The notes: a model not told the origin generated them from the letters alone. A stretch of 8,071 nucleotides of DNA from CAYVMN01 sp964452575 (GCA_964452575.1 CAYVMN010000199.1:1-8071), one strand, 5' to 3'. Counted from the stretch's first letter, positions 1 to 7,776 are shown. Translations and numbers: made by a program.

Positions 1-2
1 CC

Positions 3-77
3 AGAGGCTGGGAAGAATTTGGGTTACGTCCTTTGGAAAAAAGACCCTCGCGGTCGGTCATTCTTTCAAAACGCTAA
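3..77 (+). CDS. Possible 3' tail of an upstream gene (partial, unrecognised)
   Basis: Frame 3 is open from the window edge to a TAA at 75-77 and would encode a short basic tail ending in SVILSKR. The stop falls just before the trxA ribosome-binding site, as expected for the preceding gene of an operon. The other two + frames are also open here: one stops at 95-97 and the other runs into trxA to about 135. The choice of frame is therefore a guess from layout and plausible residue composition. I do not recognise a family. The stretch could equally be non-coding leader. Confidence 0.25.
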   Translation, partial: RGWEEFGLRPLEKRPSRSVILSKR

Positions 78-86
78 AATGCTACG

Positions 87-93
87 AAGGGAG
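87..93 (+). promoter_or_regulatory. Ribosome-binding site of trxA
   Basis: AAGGGAG lies 7 nt before the ATG at 101, a near-ideal Shine-Dalgarno sequence and spacing. It fixes the trxA start. No convincing sigma70 promoter is seen in the 100 bases upstream: a TAAAAT at 75-80 could be a -10 element, but no matching -35 stands at the right distance. Confidence 0.8.
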
Positions 94-100
94 ATAGAGC

Positions 101-424
101 ATGTCCGATCTGTTGCAGGTAACGGATGGCAATTTTGAGGAGGAAATTATCAAATCCGATATGCCAGCCATGGTCGACTTTTGGGCAGAATGGTGTGGCC
201 CATGCAAGATGGTAGGACCTGTGGTCGAGGCACTGGCCCTGGATTATAAAGGCAAGATCAAGATCGCCAAGATGGATGTGGATGCCAATCGTGAGACCCC
301 GGCCAGGTTCGGAATCAGGAATATTCCGACCCTCATCTTGTTTAAAGGGGGCGAGGTCGCCGAGACGATCGTAGGCGCCCAACCAAAAAGCCACATTGAC
401 GAAGCACTTAAGAGGCTATTGTAG
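101..424 (+). CDS. trxA: Thioredoxin
   Basis: Cytoplasmic thiol-disulfide oxidoreductase that reduces protein disulfides and donates electrons to reductases; it is itself recycled by thioredoxin reductase. The 107-residue product is a complete single thioredoxin domain. It carries the canonical WCGPCK active site with Cys32 and Cys35, the preceding DFWAEW strand, and the cis-proline loop (NIPT, Pro76) followed by LILFKGG. Length is typical of TrxA, and there is no signal peptide. The start is supported by a strong ribosome-binding site 7 nt upstream. The reductase gene follows after 43 nt, so the two form a functional pair that is probably co-transcribed. Identity is secure from the motifs. 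Confidence 0.97.
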   Translation: MSDLLQVTDGNFEEEIIKSDMPAMVDFWAEWCGPCKMVGPVVEALALDYKGKIKIAKMDVDANRETPARFGIRNIPTLILFKGGEVAETIVGAQPKSHIDEALKRLL

Positions 425-467
425 GTTACAGTGGAAAAGAGCCCAGGTTTTTGCCTTTGGAATCGCC

Positions 468-1421
468 ATGCAGGACTTGATTATCATAGGGGGAGGGCCT
501 GCCGGGCTGACAGCAGGACTATACGCCGCAAGGTCACGCATTAAGACCCTCTTGCTGGAGAGGCTTTCACCCGGTGGCCAGGTCCTCACCACCGATTGGG
601 TAGAGAACTATCCGGGTTTCCCAGATGGGGTCTCGGGCTTTGAACTGGTTGAAAGGATGAAGACCCACGCAGAGAAGTTCGGCCTTGAGATCGGTAATCA
701 AGAGGTTGTTCGTCTGGAACTCGCCGCGCAAGAAAAGGTGGTGGTCACCCCTCAGGAAGCGCTCCGTACCAAGACGCTTATCCTTGCCAGCGGGGCCGCA
801 CCTCAGAAGCTGGGAATTGAGGGTGAGGCCCTATTGACAGGAAGGGGAGTTTCCTATTGTGCCACATGTGACGGGCCTTTCTTCAGGGACCATGAGGTGG
901 CCGTAATAGGAGGCGGCGATACAGCAGTGGAGGAGTCCATCTACTTGACCCGGTTTGCCAGTAAGGTCCACCTCATACATCGTAGGAATGAGCTGAGGGC
1001 GATCAAACTCCTTCAGGATCGTGCCATGGCTGAGGAGAAGATAACGGTCATGTGGGATACCATAGCCACAAGAATTGTTGGTGAAACTGGTGTAGAAGGC
1101 GTGGACCTCAGGAATGTCAAAACCGGAGAGGAGTCTCACCTCCCGGTCCATGGGGTATTTGTCTTTATCGGTTATATCCCCAACAATGACCTGGTAAAGG
1201 CGCTACTGGAACTGGACGAACTTGGTTTCGTATTGACCGACGACAAGATGGAAACCTCTGTGCCCGGCGTGTTCGCTGCTGGGGACATCAGGTCAAAATT
1301 ATTACGACAGATATCCACCGCAGTGGGCGATGGTGCCACGGCCGCATTTGCAGCAGAAAGGTACATTGAAAACAAAAGCAGTCTTCAGAAATCTGAAAAC
1401 GATTATGCCCAAACCCTTTAG
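468..1421 (+). CDS. trxB: Thioredoxin reductase (NADPH)
   Basis: Low-molecular-weight flavoprotein that transfers electrons from NADPH through FAD and a redox disulfide to thioredoxin, here the product of the adjacent trxA. From the ATG at 468 it is 317 residues. Visible features are the FAD-binding GGGPAG near residues 8-13, the redox CATC (Cys131, Cys134), the NADPH-binding GGGDTA near 148-153, the HRRNELRA segment (171-178) whose basic residues favour NADPH, and the FAD-binding AAGDIR near 270-275. An in-frame ATG at 396 would add 24 residues inside trxA that do not resemble the family, so 468 is chosen, although only a weak GGA-type ribosome-binding site precedes it. The C-terminal tail of about 17 residues (from ENKSS) runs past the usual end and overlaps bamD by 17 nt. 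Confidence 0.97.
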   Translation: MQDLIIIGGGPAGLTAGLYAARSRIKTLLLERLSPGGQVLTTDWVENYPGFPDGVSGFELVERMKTHAEKFGLEIGNQEVVRLELAAQEKVVVTPQEALRTKTLILASGAAPQKLGIEGEALLTGRGVSYCATCDGPFFRDHEVAVIGGGDTAVEESIYLTRFASKVHLIHRRNELRAIKLLQDRAMAEEKITVMWDTIATRIVGETGVEGVDLRNVKTGEESHLPVHGVFVFIGYIPNNDLVKALLELDELGFVLTDDKMETSVPGVFAAGDIRSKLLRQISTAVGDGATAAFAAERYIENKSSLQKSENDYAQTL

Positions 1422-2133
1422 CATTGCAAAGTGGCTCCTGGTAGGGGCCTCAGTGGTCTTCCTCCTGAACGGTTGTGCCCTTTGGGATTGGCTTTTCAAG
1501 GAAGAAGAGAAAACCCCTGAGCAGCTCATGAGTGAGGGGATGGAGGATTTTAGGAAAGGGAAATACGAAGAAGCGACCGAGATCTTCCAGAAGATAAAGG
1601 ACAGGTACCCATACAGCAAGTTCGCCTTGGAGGCTGAGCTAAGGATGGCCGATTCCCTTTTCAACAGAGACCAGTACCTGGAGGCCTTCGATGCCTACGG
1701 AGAATTTGAGAAGCTGCACCCCAAGAATCCCAACATCCCGTATGTGATCTACCAGAGGGGCATGTGCCACTTTAACCAAATGAGCACCGTTGACAGGGAT
1801 CAGTCAAACACCTTAAAGGCAAAAGACGAGTTCGAGCGGCTGGTGAGGAGATTTCGAAGGAGTAAATATGCGAATATGGCCCGGAGAAAGATACGGGAAT
1901 GTTACATAAATCTGGCAGAACATGAACTATATGTAGGCAACTTTTATTTTAAGATGAAAAAATACCGCACAGCTATGAGTAGATATCTTTATCTCATCGA
2001 GAACTACCCTGACCTCGGCCAATACTATATTGCACTAGAGAATCTGAAGAAATGCAAGAAGAAGCTGGCCCAAGAGGAAGCACCGAGAGATGAGTCCTGG
2101 TGGAAGAAATTAATTCCCTCCTTTCTCTATTAG
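1405..2133 (+). CDS. bamD: Outer-membrane assembly lipoprotein, BamD family
   Basis: Predicted lipoprotein of the BAM complex, which inserts beta-barrel proteins into the outer membrane from the periplasmic face. From the ATG at 1405 the product is 242 residues, close to E. coli BamD. It starts with a lipoprotein signal: basic Lys3 and Lys9, a hydrophobic core, then lipobox LNGC with Cys24 as the lipidated residue. TPR-like helical repeats follow. EGMEDFRKGKYEEATEIFQKI (about 44-64) is a clear TPR, the next spans about 74-107, the BamD-type segment around VDRDQ lies near 129-133, and another repeat spans about 171-203. A longer reading from ATG 1330 would put 25 unrelated residues before the signal peptide and is rejected. 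No ribosome-binding site stands before 1405; the 17-nt overlap with trxB suggests translational coupling. The 3' end overlaps convergent alaS by 24 nt. Confidence 0.9.
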   Translation: MPKPFSIAKWLLVGASVVFLLNGCALWDWLFKEEEKTPEQLMSEGMEDFRKGKYEEATEIFQKIKDRYPYSKFALEAELRMADSLFNRDQYLEAFDAYGEFEKLHPKNPNIPYVIYQRGMCHFNQMSTVDRDQSNTLKAKDEFERLVRRFRRSKYANMARRKIRECYINLAEHELYVGNFYFKMKKYRTAMSRYLYLIENYPDLGQYYIALENLKKCKKKLAQEEAPRDESWWKKLIPSFLY

Positions 2134-4758
2134 CTCAAAGATTGCCCCCAGCGCATCTCCCAGCCTTTCCGGTCGCCCCCCCCCTCCCTGGGCCATCTCC
2201 GGTCGTCCTCCACCCTTTCCTCCAACGATACCTGCTAGGTTCCTGATGATCTCCCCTGCGTTAAATCGACCGGTCAGGTCTTTGGTGACCACACAGGTCA
2301 ACATGATCTTGCCCTGGGACTTTGAACCCAGGAGGATAATGCCAGAACGTAGTTTGTCCCTTATCTTATCCGCGGCCTCTCTAAGTTCTTTTTGAGAATC
2401 GGCCCCAAGCTCCCGGGAAACCACCCTTATTCCCCCGATCTCTTTCACCCCTGAAAGAAAGTCATCTGACTCTCGTGATAGAAACCTTGCCTTGAAGGTC
2501 TCGATTTCCCTTTCCTTGTCCTTGAGATCTCCCAGTAGCCGTCCAAGCCTTTCAACAACCTTATCGGGAGTGGCCTTGAGAAGACCGGCAGCAGACCTTA
2601 GTTCCTCCCCTTGCCTCTGGTCATATTGAAGCGCCGCCTCTCCGGTCAGGGCCTCGATTCGCCTTACATTGGCAGCCACAGAACCTTCACCTATGATCCG
2701 AAAAAGCCCGATATCTCCCGTGCGCCTCGTATGGGTCCCGCCACATAGTTCCTGGCTGACTCCATCATCAACCCGCACAAGTCTTACCCTATCTCCATAT
2801 CGCTCTTCGAAAATGGCTGTTGCACCTGTCTTCATCGCCTCTTCCTTGGACATCACGGAGGTCTGAATTGAAAGATTGGCGCGTATATGCCTGTTAACTA
2901 TCTGCTCGACTTCCATCAATTTATCTGAAGATAACTGAGCGAAATGGCTGAAGTCGAATCGAAGCCTCTCCGGTGAAACCAGCGATCCTGCCTGTTTTAC
3001 ATGGTCCCCCAACACCTCCCTGAGGGCTGCATGAAGCAGGTGTGTAGCAGAGTGGTTAAGCGCCGTGGCAGCCCGTTTTTCCTCATCCACACGCGCCTCA
3101 ACCCGCTGCCCCACTAGGAGGCTCCCGGATTCCAGACGACCACTGTGGACAATAAGGTCTTGGTCATACTTGAGTGTATTTGTGACTCGAAACCTTAATC
3201 CCTCATCATTCAGGAGCCAGCCCGTATCACCCACCTGTCCCCCCGCCTGGCCATAAAAGGGCGATCTGTCCAACACCACCTCCGCATGGCTGCCTGCTTT
3301 ATCAAGGTCCCCTTCTTTACCCTCTGAGAGGACTGAAAGTATCTTTCCTTCCGAGACAAGGGTTTCATACCCCAGGAACCTTGTGGTGATCCCGCGGGCC
3401 ATTAGACTTCGAACGCCTTCTGGGATCTCCTCTTCCCCACTTCCTTTCCATGATTCTTGAGACAGGAGACGCTGTCTGGACATAGCCCTTTCATATCCCA
3501 CCATGTCCACTTTGAAAGCTTCATCTCGGGCCACATCCTCAACGATATCCACTGAAAGGCCAAAGGTATCGTAAAGTTTGAAGGCCACATGGCCCGGGAT
3601 AGTGTCGCCTCCTCTTGCCCTTATCTTATCCATCTCTTCGTTGAGCACCTTCATCCCGTATTGCAGTGTATCGGCAAAACGCCTCTCCTCGTTTTTCACA
3701 ACCCCCTCAATAAGACCCCTGGATCGAAGGAGTTCGGGGTAGTCCAGGCCCATTACCTCAACCACCTTGCCACAAATTCTAGTCAGAAAGGAACCCCTTA
3801 GCTCGAGAGCGTGGCCAAAACGTATAGCCCTGCGAATAATGCGTCTCAAGACGTAGCCCCTGCCCTCATTTGAAGGCATGATCCCATCAGCGATCAAGAA
3901 GGCCACAGCACGGGCATGATCAGAGATCACCCGGAAGGCCACATCCTGCCGCTCATTTTCTCCATACGCCCTTTCGGACAAATCCTCTATGGTGGAGATA
4001 AGACCCCTGAAGATATCCGTAGCATAATTTGAAGCTACCCCCTGAACCACGGCTGTTAGTCTCTCAAGTCCCATGCCCGTATCGATATTGGGCCTTGGTA
4101 AGGGTGTCAAGGTCCCGTCCGGGGCACGATCGAACTGGGTAAAGACCAGATTCCATATCTCCAGGTATCGATCACAGTCGCATCCTGGGGCACAACCGGG
4201 TTTCCCGCACCCGACTGAGGGGCCCTGATCAAGATGGATCTCCGAGCAAGGACCGCAAGGACCGGTATCTCCCATGGCCCAGAAATTATCGTTTTCACCC
4301 AGCCTGAAGATCTTTTTTTCGGGAACACCTATCTTATCAGTCCATATCTCATGGGCCTCATCATCATCCTTATAGATAGTGACATACAGGTTATCGCTAG
4401 GGAGGTTATAGCCATCGGTCAGGAGTTCCCACCCCCATTCTATGGCCTCCTCTTTGAAATAGTCCCCAAAGGAGAAGTTCCCTAGCATTTCAAAAAAGGT
4501 ATGATGTCTTGCGGTGTACCCAACATTATCAAGATCGTTATGTTTCCCGCCAGCCCTCACACACTTCTGGGATGTGACCGCCCTGGTATAGGCCCTCTTC
4601 TCCTCTCCGAGAAAAACCCTCTTGAATTGAACCATTCCTGAGTTGGTAAAGAGTAAGGTAGGGTCGTCCTTGGGAAGGAGGGAAGAACTAGCTACCATTT
4701 CGTGGCCGTGTGCCTTAAAGTAGGCTAGAAATTTTTGTCTGACCTCTCTGAAATCCAT
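2110..4758 (-). CDS. alaS: Alanyl-tRNA synthetase
   Basis: Class II synthetase that charges tRNA-Ala and hydrolyses mischarged Ser/Gly-tRNA-Ala. From the ATG at 4758 it is 882 residues, close to the bacterial norm. Order seen: catalytic core with RAGGKHNDLDNVG (about 68-80) and HHTFFEMLGNFSFGDYF (about 85-101), a cysteine-rich insert (Cys184, 189, 193, 195) before DRYLEIWNLVF, GMGLERL (about 228-234), the zinc-binding editing site HSATH (His569, His573) and CGGTH (Cys672, His676), and the C-terminal DHHA1/C-Ala domain with GGKGGGRPEMAQGG. The gene is intact. The start is debatable: ATG 4758 lies 1 nt after the recA stop and matches family length, while ATG 4800 (14 residues longer, overlapping recA by 41 nt) has a better AAGAGG ribosome-binding site. 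It is the last gene of the operon, and its 3' end overlaps bamD. Confidence 0.97.
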   Translation of the reverse strand: MDFREVRQKFLAYFKAHGHEMVASSSLLPKDDPTLLFTNSGMVQFKRVFLGEEKRAYTRAVTSQKCVRAGGKHNDLDNVGYTARHHTFFEMLGNFSFGDYFKEEAIEWGWELLTDGYNLPSDNLYVTIYKDDDEAHEIWTDKIGVPEKKIFRLGENDNFWAMGDTGPCGPCSEIHLDQGPSVGCGKPGCAPGCDCDRYLEIWNLVFTQFDRAPDGTLTPLPRPNIDTGMGLERLTAVVQGVASNYATDIFRGLISTIEDLSERAYGENERQDVAFRVISDHARAVAFLIADGIMPSNEGRGYVLRRIIRRAIRFGHALELRGSFLTRICGKVVEVMGLDYPELLRSRGLIEGVVKNEERRFADTLQYGMKVLNEEMDKIRARGGDTIPGHVAFKLYDTFGLSVDIVEDVARDEAFKVDMVGYERAMSRQRLLSQESWKGSGEEEIPEGVRSLMARGITTRFLGYETLVSEGKILSVLSEGKEGDLDKAGSHAEVVLDRSPFYGQAGGQVGDTGWLLNDEGLRFRVTNTLKYDQDLIVHSGRLESGSLLVGQRVEARVDEEKRAATALNHSATHLLHAALREVLGDHVKQAGSLVSPERLRFDFSHFAQLSSDKLMEVEQIVNRHIRANLSIQTSVMSKEEAMKTGATAIFEERYGDRVRLVRVDDGVSQELCGGTHTRRTGDIGLFRIIGEGSVAANVRRIEALTGEAALQYDQRQGEELRSAAGLLKATPDKVVERLGRLLGDLKDKEREIETFKARFLSRESDDFLSGVKEIGGIRVVSRELGADSQKELREAADKIRDKLRSGIILLGSKSQGKIMLTCVVTKDLTGRFNAGEIIRNLAGIVGGKGGGRPEMAQGGGGRPERLGDALGAIFELIEKGGN

Positions 4759-4759
4759 T

Positions 4760-5824
4760 TCAACTATCCACGCCTCTCTGATCGACTCCGGTTTGCTCAT
4801 CGGGCCTCTTTTCCGGGCCATCCTTGCCTCGTTCCCTAATCTCCTTAAGCCCAGCCTTTTCCATGATCCGATCAGCAACCCTATCTCTGATATCAATATT
4901 CTCGGCAAAGAAACGTTTTACATTCTGCCTTCCCTGCCCGATCCTTTCATCTCCAAAGGAAAACCATGCCCCGCTCTTCTCAATTATGCCGAGAGAAACA
5001 CCCAGATCGAGGATGTCCCCCTCTTTTGAGATCCCTTCTCCAAACATGATATCAAATTCCGCTTCTTTGAATGGAGGAGCGACCTTATTTTTTACCACCT
5101 TCACCCGGGTCCTGTTTCCCACTATCTGGTCCCCCTCTTTGATGGCCCCTATCCTTCGGATATCCAGCCGCTGCGTCGCATAGAATTTCAAGGCATTGCC
5201 CCCGGTGGTGGTCTCGGGGCTTCCAAACATGACGCCGATTTTCATCCTGATCTGGTTAATAAAGATCACGCAAGACTTGGATTTACTGATGGCAGCCGTA
5301 AGTTTCCGGAGGGCCTGGGACATAAGCCTGGCCTGCAAGCCCACATGCTGATCCCCCATCTCCCCTTCAATTTCGGCCCTGGGCACCAGTGCGGCCACGG
5401 AATCGATGATAAGGACATCTATGGCCCCGCTCCTGACCAAGATCTCTGCAATATCCAGGGCCTGCTCACCTGTATCAGGCTGAGAGACCAAGAGACTGTC
5501 AACATCCACCCCCAAGTTCCTGGCGTAAGTAACATCCAGGGCATGTTCAGCATCGATAAATGCTACCATTCCCCCTTTCCTCTGCGCCTCAGCAGCAACA
5601 TGGAGGGCAAGGGTGGTCTTACCCGAGGCCTCAGGTCCGAATATCTCCACTACCCTTCCTCGCGGGACACCACCAACCCCAAGGGCAATGTCCAGTGCAA
5701 GAGATCCCGTGGATATGGCCGGCACCTCGATTGCCTTATCTTCACCCATCTTCATGATCGAACCCCGGCCAAATTGTCTCTCTATCTGGGAAATAGCCTG
5801 TTCTACCGCCTTTTCTCTATCCAT
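4760..5824 (-). CDS. recA: RecA recombinase
   Basis: ATP-dependent strand-exchange protein of homologous recombination and co-protease for LexA-type repressors. The 354-residue product is full length. Visible features: N-terminal polymerisation helix, Walker A GPEASGKT (63-70), FIDAEHALD with the catalytic-type Glu93, Walker B LIIDS (138-142), EGEMGDQHVGLQARLMSQ in the core, FINQIR (188-193), and DNA-binding loop L2 with GSPETTTGGNALKFYA (201-216). The C-terminus is a short charged tail. Two ATGs compete. The one at 5824 has AAGGAG exactly 7 nt upstream, whereas the ATG at 5830 abuts that site and is rejected. No recX lies between recA and alaS, which is a common place for it in related bacteria. 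No recognisable LexA box was found in the 50-nt gap upstream. Confidence 0.98.
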   Translation of the reverse strand: MDREKAVEQAISQIERQFGRGSIMKMGEDKAIEVPAISTGSLALDIALGVGGVPRGRVVEIFGPEASGKTTLALHVAAEAQRKGGMVAFIDAEHALDVTYARNLGVDVDSLLVSQPDTGEQALDIAEILVRSGAIDVLIIDSVAALVPRAEIEGEMGDQHVGLQARLMSQALRKLTAAISKSKSCVIFINQIRMKIGVMFGSPETTTGGNALKFYATQRLDIRRIGAIKEGDQIVGNRTRVKVVKNKVAPPFKEAEFDIMFGEGISKEGDILDLGVSLGIIEKSGAWFSFGDERIGQGRQNVKRFFAENIDIRDRVADRIMEKAGLKEIRERGKDGPEKRPDEQTGVDQRGVDS

Positions 5825-5831
5825 GAGCATT

Positions 5832-5837
5832 CTCCTT
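5832..5837 (-). promoter_or_regulatory. Ribosome-binding site of recA (decides the start)
   Basis: On the - strand AAGGAG reads from 5837 to 5832, followed by 7 nt to the ATG at 5824. For the alternative ATG at 5830 the spacer would be only 1 nt, so the downstream ATG is the real start. Confidence 0.85.
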
Positions 5838-5874
5838 GGAATTGCAATCAGTCGAGTGGTTGGTCAAAATGTTT

Positions 5875-6450
5875 TTATCTCTTTCCACTCAGGGGCCACG
5901 AGTCCATTTTGGTATAGACTGCCCCTCCCGGTTTCAGGTCACTCCTGAACAAAACCAGTTCCACCAGGGGCCGCGTAGGGCTGGTCAGGTCCCTGTACCC
6001 TGAAAGGAAGTTGTACAAATGGGCATCAGGTCGGTAGCCCTTTCGAAAGCGTCCCAGGGTCAGGTGCGGCCTGAACCTGCGCGTCTCCTGCTTTATGCCA
6101 AAGGGCAAGAGCTCCTTTTGTAAGGCATCCCTGAAGTGGGACATCCTATCAATATCCCCATTCAGGCCGATCCAGAGGACCCTCGGACTGTTTCGGCTGC
6201 CAAAGACCCCGGCACCTTCTAGCGACACATTGAAGGTAGTGTATCGAGCACAGACCCCTTGGGCCTCGTTGCAAATGGCCGGCATATCCTCTTCTCTCAC
6301 GTTCCCCAGAAATACCACCGTGAGATGAATATTCTCTGCCTTCACCTGCCTGAGATCAACAGGTGACCCCTCTAAGGCCCCGGCCACCTGAGAGACAATG
6401 TCCTTGATCTCCGGGGGGAGTTCAAACGCCAGGAAGGAACGGATCTCCAT
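5875..6450 (-). CDS. thpR: RNA 2',3'-cyclic phosphodiesterase (2'-5' RNA ligase family)
   Basis: Member of the 2H phosphoesterase superfamily. Characterised bacterial ThpR/LigT enzymes open 2',3'-cyclic phosphate ends of RNA and can reversibly join tRNA halves in vitro; the physiological role is unclear. The 191-residue product has both HxTx catalytic motifs, HLTV (His42, Thr44) and HLTL (His129, Thr131), the family N-terminus RSFLAFELP, and the FLGNV and RFRPHLTLGRF contexts. The start at 6450 is chosen because AGAAGG stands 7 nt upstream. A longer reading from a TTG at 6474 adds eight residues without family character. It overlaps the 3' end of cinA by 29 nt, which implies translational coupling. 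It precedes recA by about 50 nt. The cinA-thpR-recA order is known from other bacteria but its meaning is not established. Confidence 0.93.
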   Translation of the reverse strand: MEIRSFLAFELPPEIKDIVSQVAGALEGSPVDLRQVKAENIHLTVVFLGNVREEDMPAICNEAQGVCARYTTFNVSLEGAGVFGSRNSPRVLWIGLNGDIDRMSHFRDALQKELLPFGIKQETRRFRPHLTLGRFRKGYRPDAHLYNFLSGYRDLTSPTRPLVELVLFRSDLKPGGAVYTKMDSWPLSGKR

Positions 6451-7678
6451 TAAGGTGCCTTCTGACCCAGTCAAGGGCCATCATCGAGGCATTCAATTTC
6501 ACCTCTTGCCGCTCGCCCCAAAATCTATATTTGCCTGACAATATCTCCTTGCCGGTGGCCAGCCCAATATGGACGGTCCCTACTGGTTTCTCTCTGCTAC
6601 CGCCCTCTGGTCCAGCAATCCCTGTAACTGCCAGACCGAAATCCGTCTTCAGGCGGTCCCTTACCCCGCGGGCCATCTCCCGTACGGTCTCGTCGCTCAC
6701 GGCCCCGCGTCTATCAAGTGTCCCTTGACGGACCTGAAGGAGATCAACCTTGGACCGGTTGCTATATGCAACCACTCCACCCATGAAATAGTTTGAGCTC
6801 CCTGAAACACTTGTCAACCTGTGGCCTATCAGACCTCCTGTACAGGATTCTGCAACAGAAAGGGTCACCCCCTTTTCCACGAGCAAAAGGCCCACAGTCT
6901 CTTCCATGCTGCGATTGCCCGTGGCAAAGACATAAGACCCTACAAGGCCCCTTACCTCCTTTTCAACCCTGTCGACCCCCTTTGTTAGTTCATGATCGTC
7001 TGTACCCCTAAGGGTGATGGTGATATGGTTTTCCGGGAAATGCGGGTAAAATCCAAATTCCAGATCTCCCGTCTTCCCCCTGTAGTCCTTGAGGGCCTCG
7101 GCAATCTCAGGCTCACTGAGGCCATAGAGCTTCAAAACCAGCTGCCTCACAACAGGGATACCCTTGTAAAGGCCCAAGATCTCAGGGACAACAACCTCAT
7201 CCATCAGATAGCGCATCTGATCGGGTACCCCTGGCAGGAAATAGAGGTGGACCTCCTTTTCTACCAGGGAAAAACCACATGCCCTTCCGTGCGGACTTAG
7301 AACCTTGTACCCTTCAGGGAGCCACGCCATCTTCTCAAGGGAGGGATTTATAGCCACTTTTCGGGCCTTGGCATGGGTCGTGATCTTGTCCAGTAGCCTT
7401 TGATCCAGACAGAGAGGTCTTTCGAGAGATCTGGAGACAATCGCAGCGGTTCTATCGTCATCGGTTGAACCCAATCCGCCGGTGACAATAACAAAGCGAG
7501 ACCTTTCTACGGCCCTTTTCAGGGCCTCCGAGACCGCTTCGAAATCGTCTCCTACCGAGACAATCCGTGTCACCCGCAGTCCCGAAGCAGTGAGTCTGCG
7601 TGCGGCATAGCATGAATCTGTATCAATGGTTCTCCCGGAGATAAGTTCGTTACCTATTGTTATTATCTCTCCGTACAT
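6422..7678 (-). CDS. cinA: CinA family protein, nicotinamide-nucleotide amidase
   Basis: Two-domain protein named for competence/damage induction in Gram-positive bacteria. The C-terminal PncC-type domain deamidates nicotinamide mononucleotide to nicotinate mononucleotide in NAD recycling, and the N-terminal COG1058 domain has been linked to ADP-ribose pyrophosphatase activity. The product is 418 residues, a normal full length. The N-terminal MoaB/MogA-like fold shows GNELISGRTIDTD (9-21) and TGGLGSTDDDRT (66-77; Ser71 where Pro is more usual). The C-terminal domain shows AESCTGG (276-282, with probable catalytic Ser278) and GIAGPEGG (353-360). The ATG at 7678 is preceded by GAGG 5 nt upstream. 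It is the first gene of the leftward operon, just behind a candidate promoter, so it and recA may be co-transcribed. Confidence 0.95.
   Translation of the reverse strand: MYGEIITIGNELISGRTIDTDSCYAARRLTASGLRVTRIVSVGDDFEAVSEALKRAVERSRFVIVTGGLGSTDDDRTAAIVSRSLERPLCLDQRLLDKITTHAKARKVAINPSLEKMAWLPEGYKVLSPHGRACGFSLVEKEVHLYFLPGVPDQMRYLMDEVVVPEILGLYKGIPVVRQLVLKLYGLSEPEIAEALKDYRGKTGDLEFGFYPHFPENHITITLRGTDDHELTKGVDRVEKEVRGLVGSYVFATGNRSMEETVGLLLVEKGVTLSVAESCTGGLIGHRLTSVSGSSNYFMGGVVAYSNRSKVDLLQVRQGTLDRRGAVSDETVREMARGVRDRLKTDFGLAVTGIAGPEGGSREKPVGTVHIGLATGKEILSGKYRFWGERQEVKLNASMMALDWVRRHLNGDPFLPGV
6458..6463 (-). promoter_or_regulatory. Ribosome-binding site of thpR inside cinA
   Basis: AGAAGG reads from 6463 to 6458 on the - strand, 7 nt before the ATG at 6450. 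It lies within the cinA coding sequence and decides the thpR start against the upstream TTG. Confidence 0.75.
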
Positions 7679-7741
7679 GCCTGCCTCAGGACCTATATGA
7701 TTTATTGAATTTGACCCGTACGGTTATTCCATTATTGACAG

Positions 7742-7776
7742 ATTCTATTTTTAATGTTTTTGAGTCCAAACGTCAA
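7742..7776 (-). promoter_or_regulatory. Candidate sigma70 promoter of the cinA operon
   Basis: On the - strand TTGACG (7776-7771; five of six match to TTGACA) is followed after 17 nt by TAAAAA (7753-7748; four of six) and immediately by TAGAAT (7747-7742; five of six but at 23 nt). The surrounding sequence is AT-rich and the predicted leader is about 60 nt. It is the only plausible promoter seen upstream of cinA. An inverted pair ATTGAC (7734-7739) / GTCAAT (7772-7777) brackets it. Confidence 0.45.

Noticed and set aside
43..55. GACC-CTCGC-GGTC hairpin upstream of trxA as a terminator
   Set aside because: Only four base pairs and no continuous T-run follows, so it is too weak to call.
396..467. 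Longer trxB reading frame from ATG 396
   Set aside because: The added 24 residues overlap trxA and do not resemble the family, whose N-terminus is the FAD-binding strand that starts right after the ATG at 468.
831..1151. - strand ORF opposite trxB
   Set aside because: Mirror of a well-supported conserved gene, without start signals or recognisable motifs.
1330..1404. Longer bamD reading frame from ATG 1330
   Set aside because: The extra 25 residues precede a complete lipoprotein signal peptide and lie wholly within trxB; a signal sequence must be at the N-terminus.
5345..5917. Long + strand ORF of 190 codons opposite recA
   Set aside because: It is antisense to the strongly conserved recA frame and its translation shows no domain character; it is a shadow ORF.
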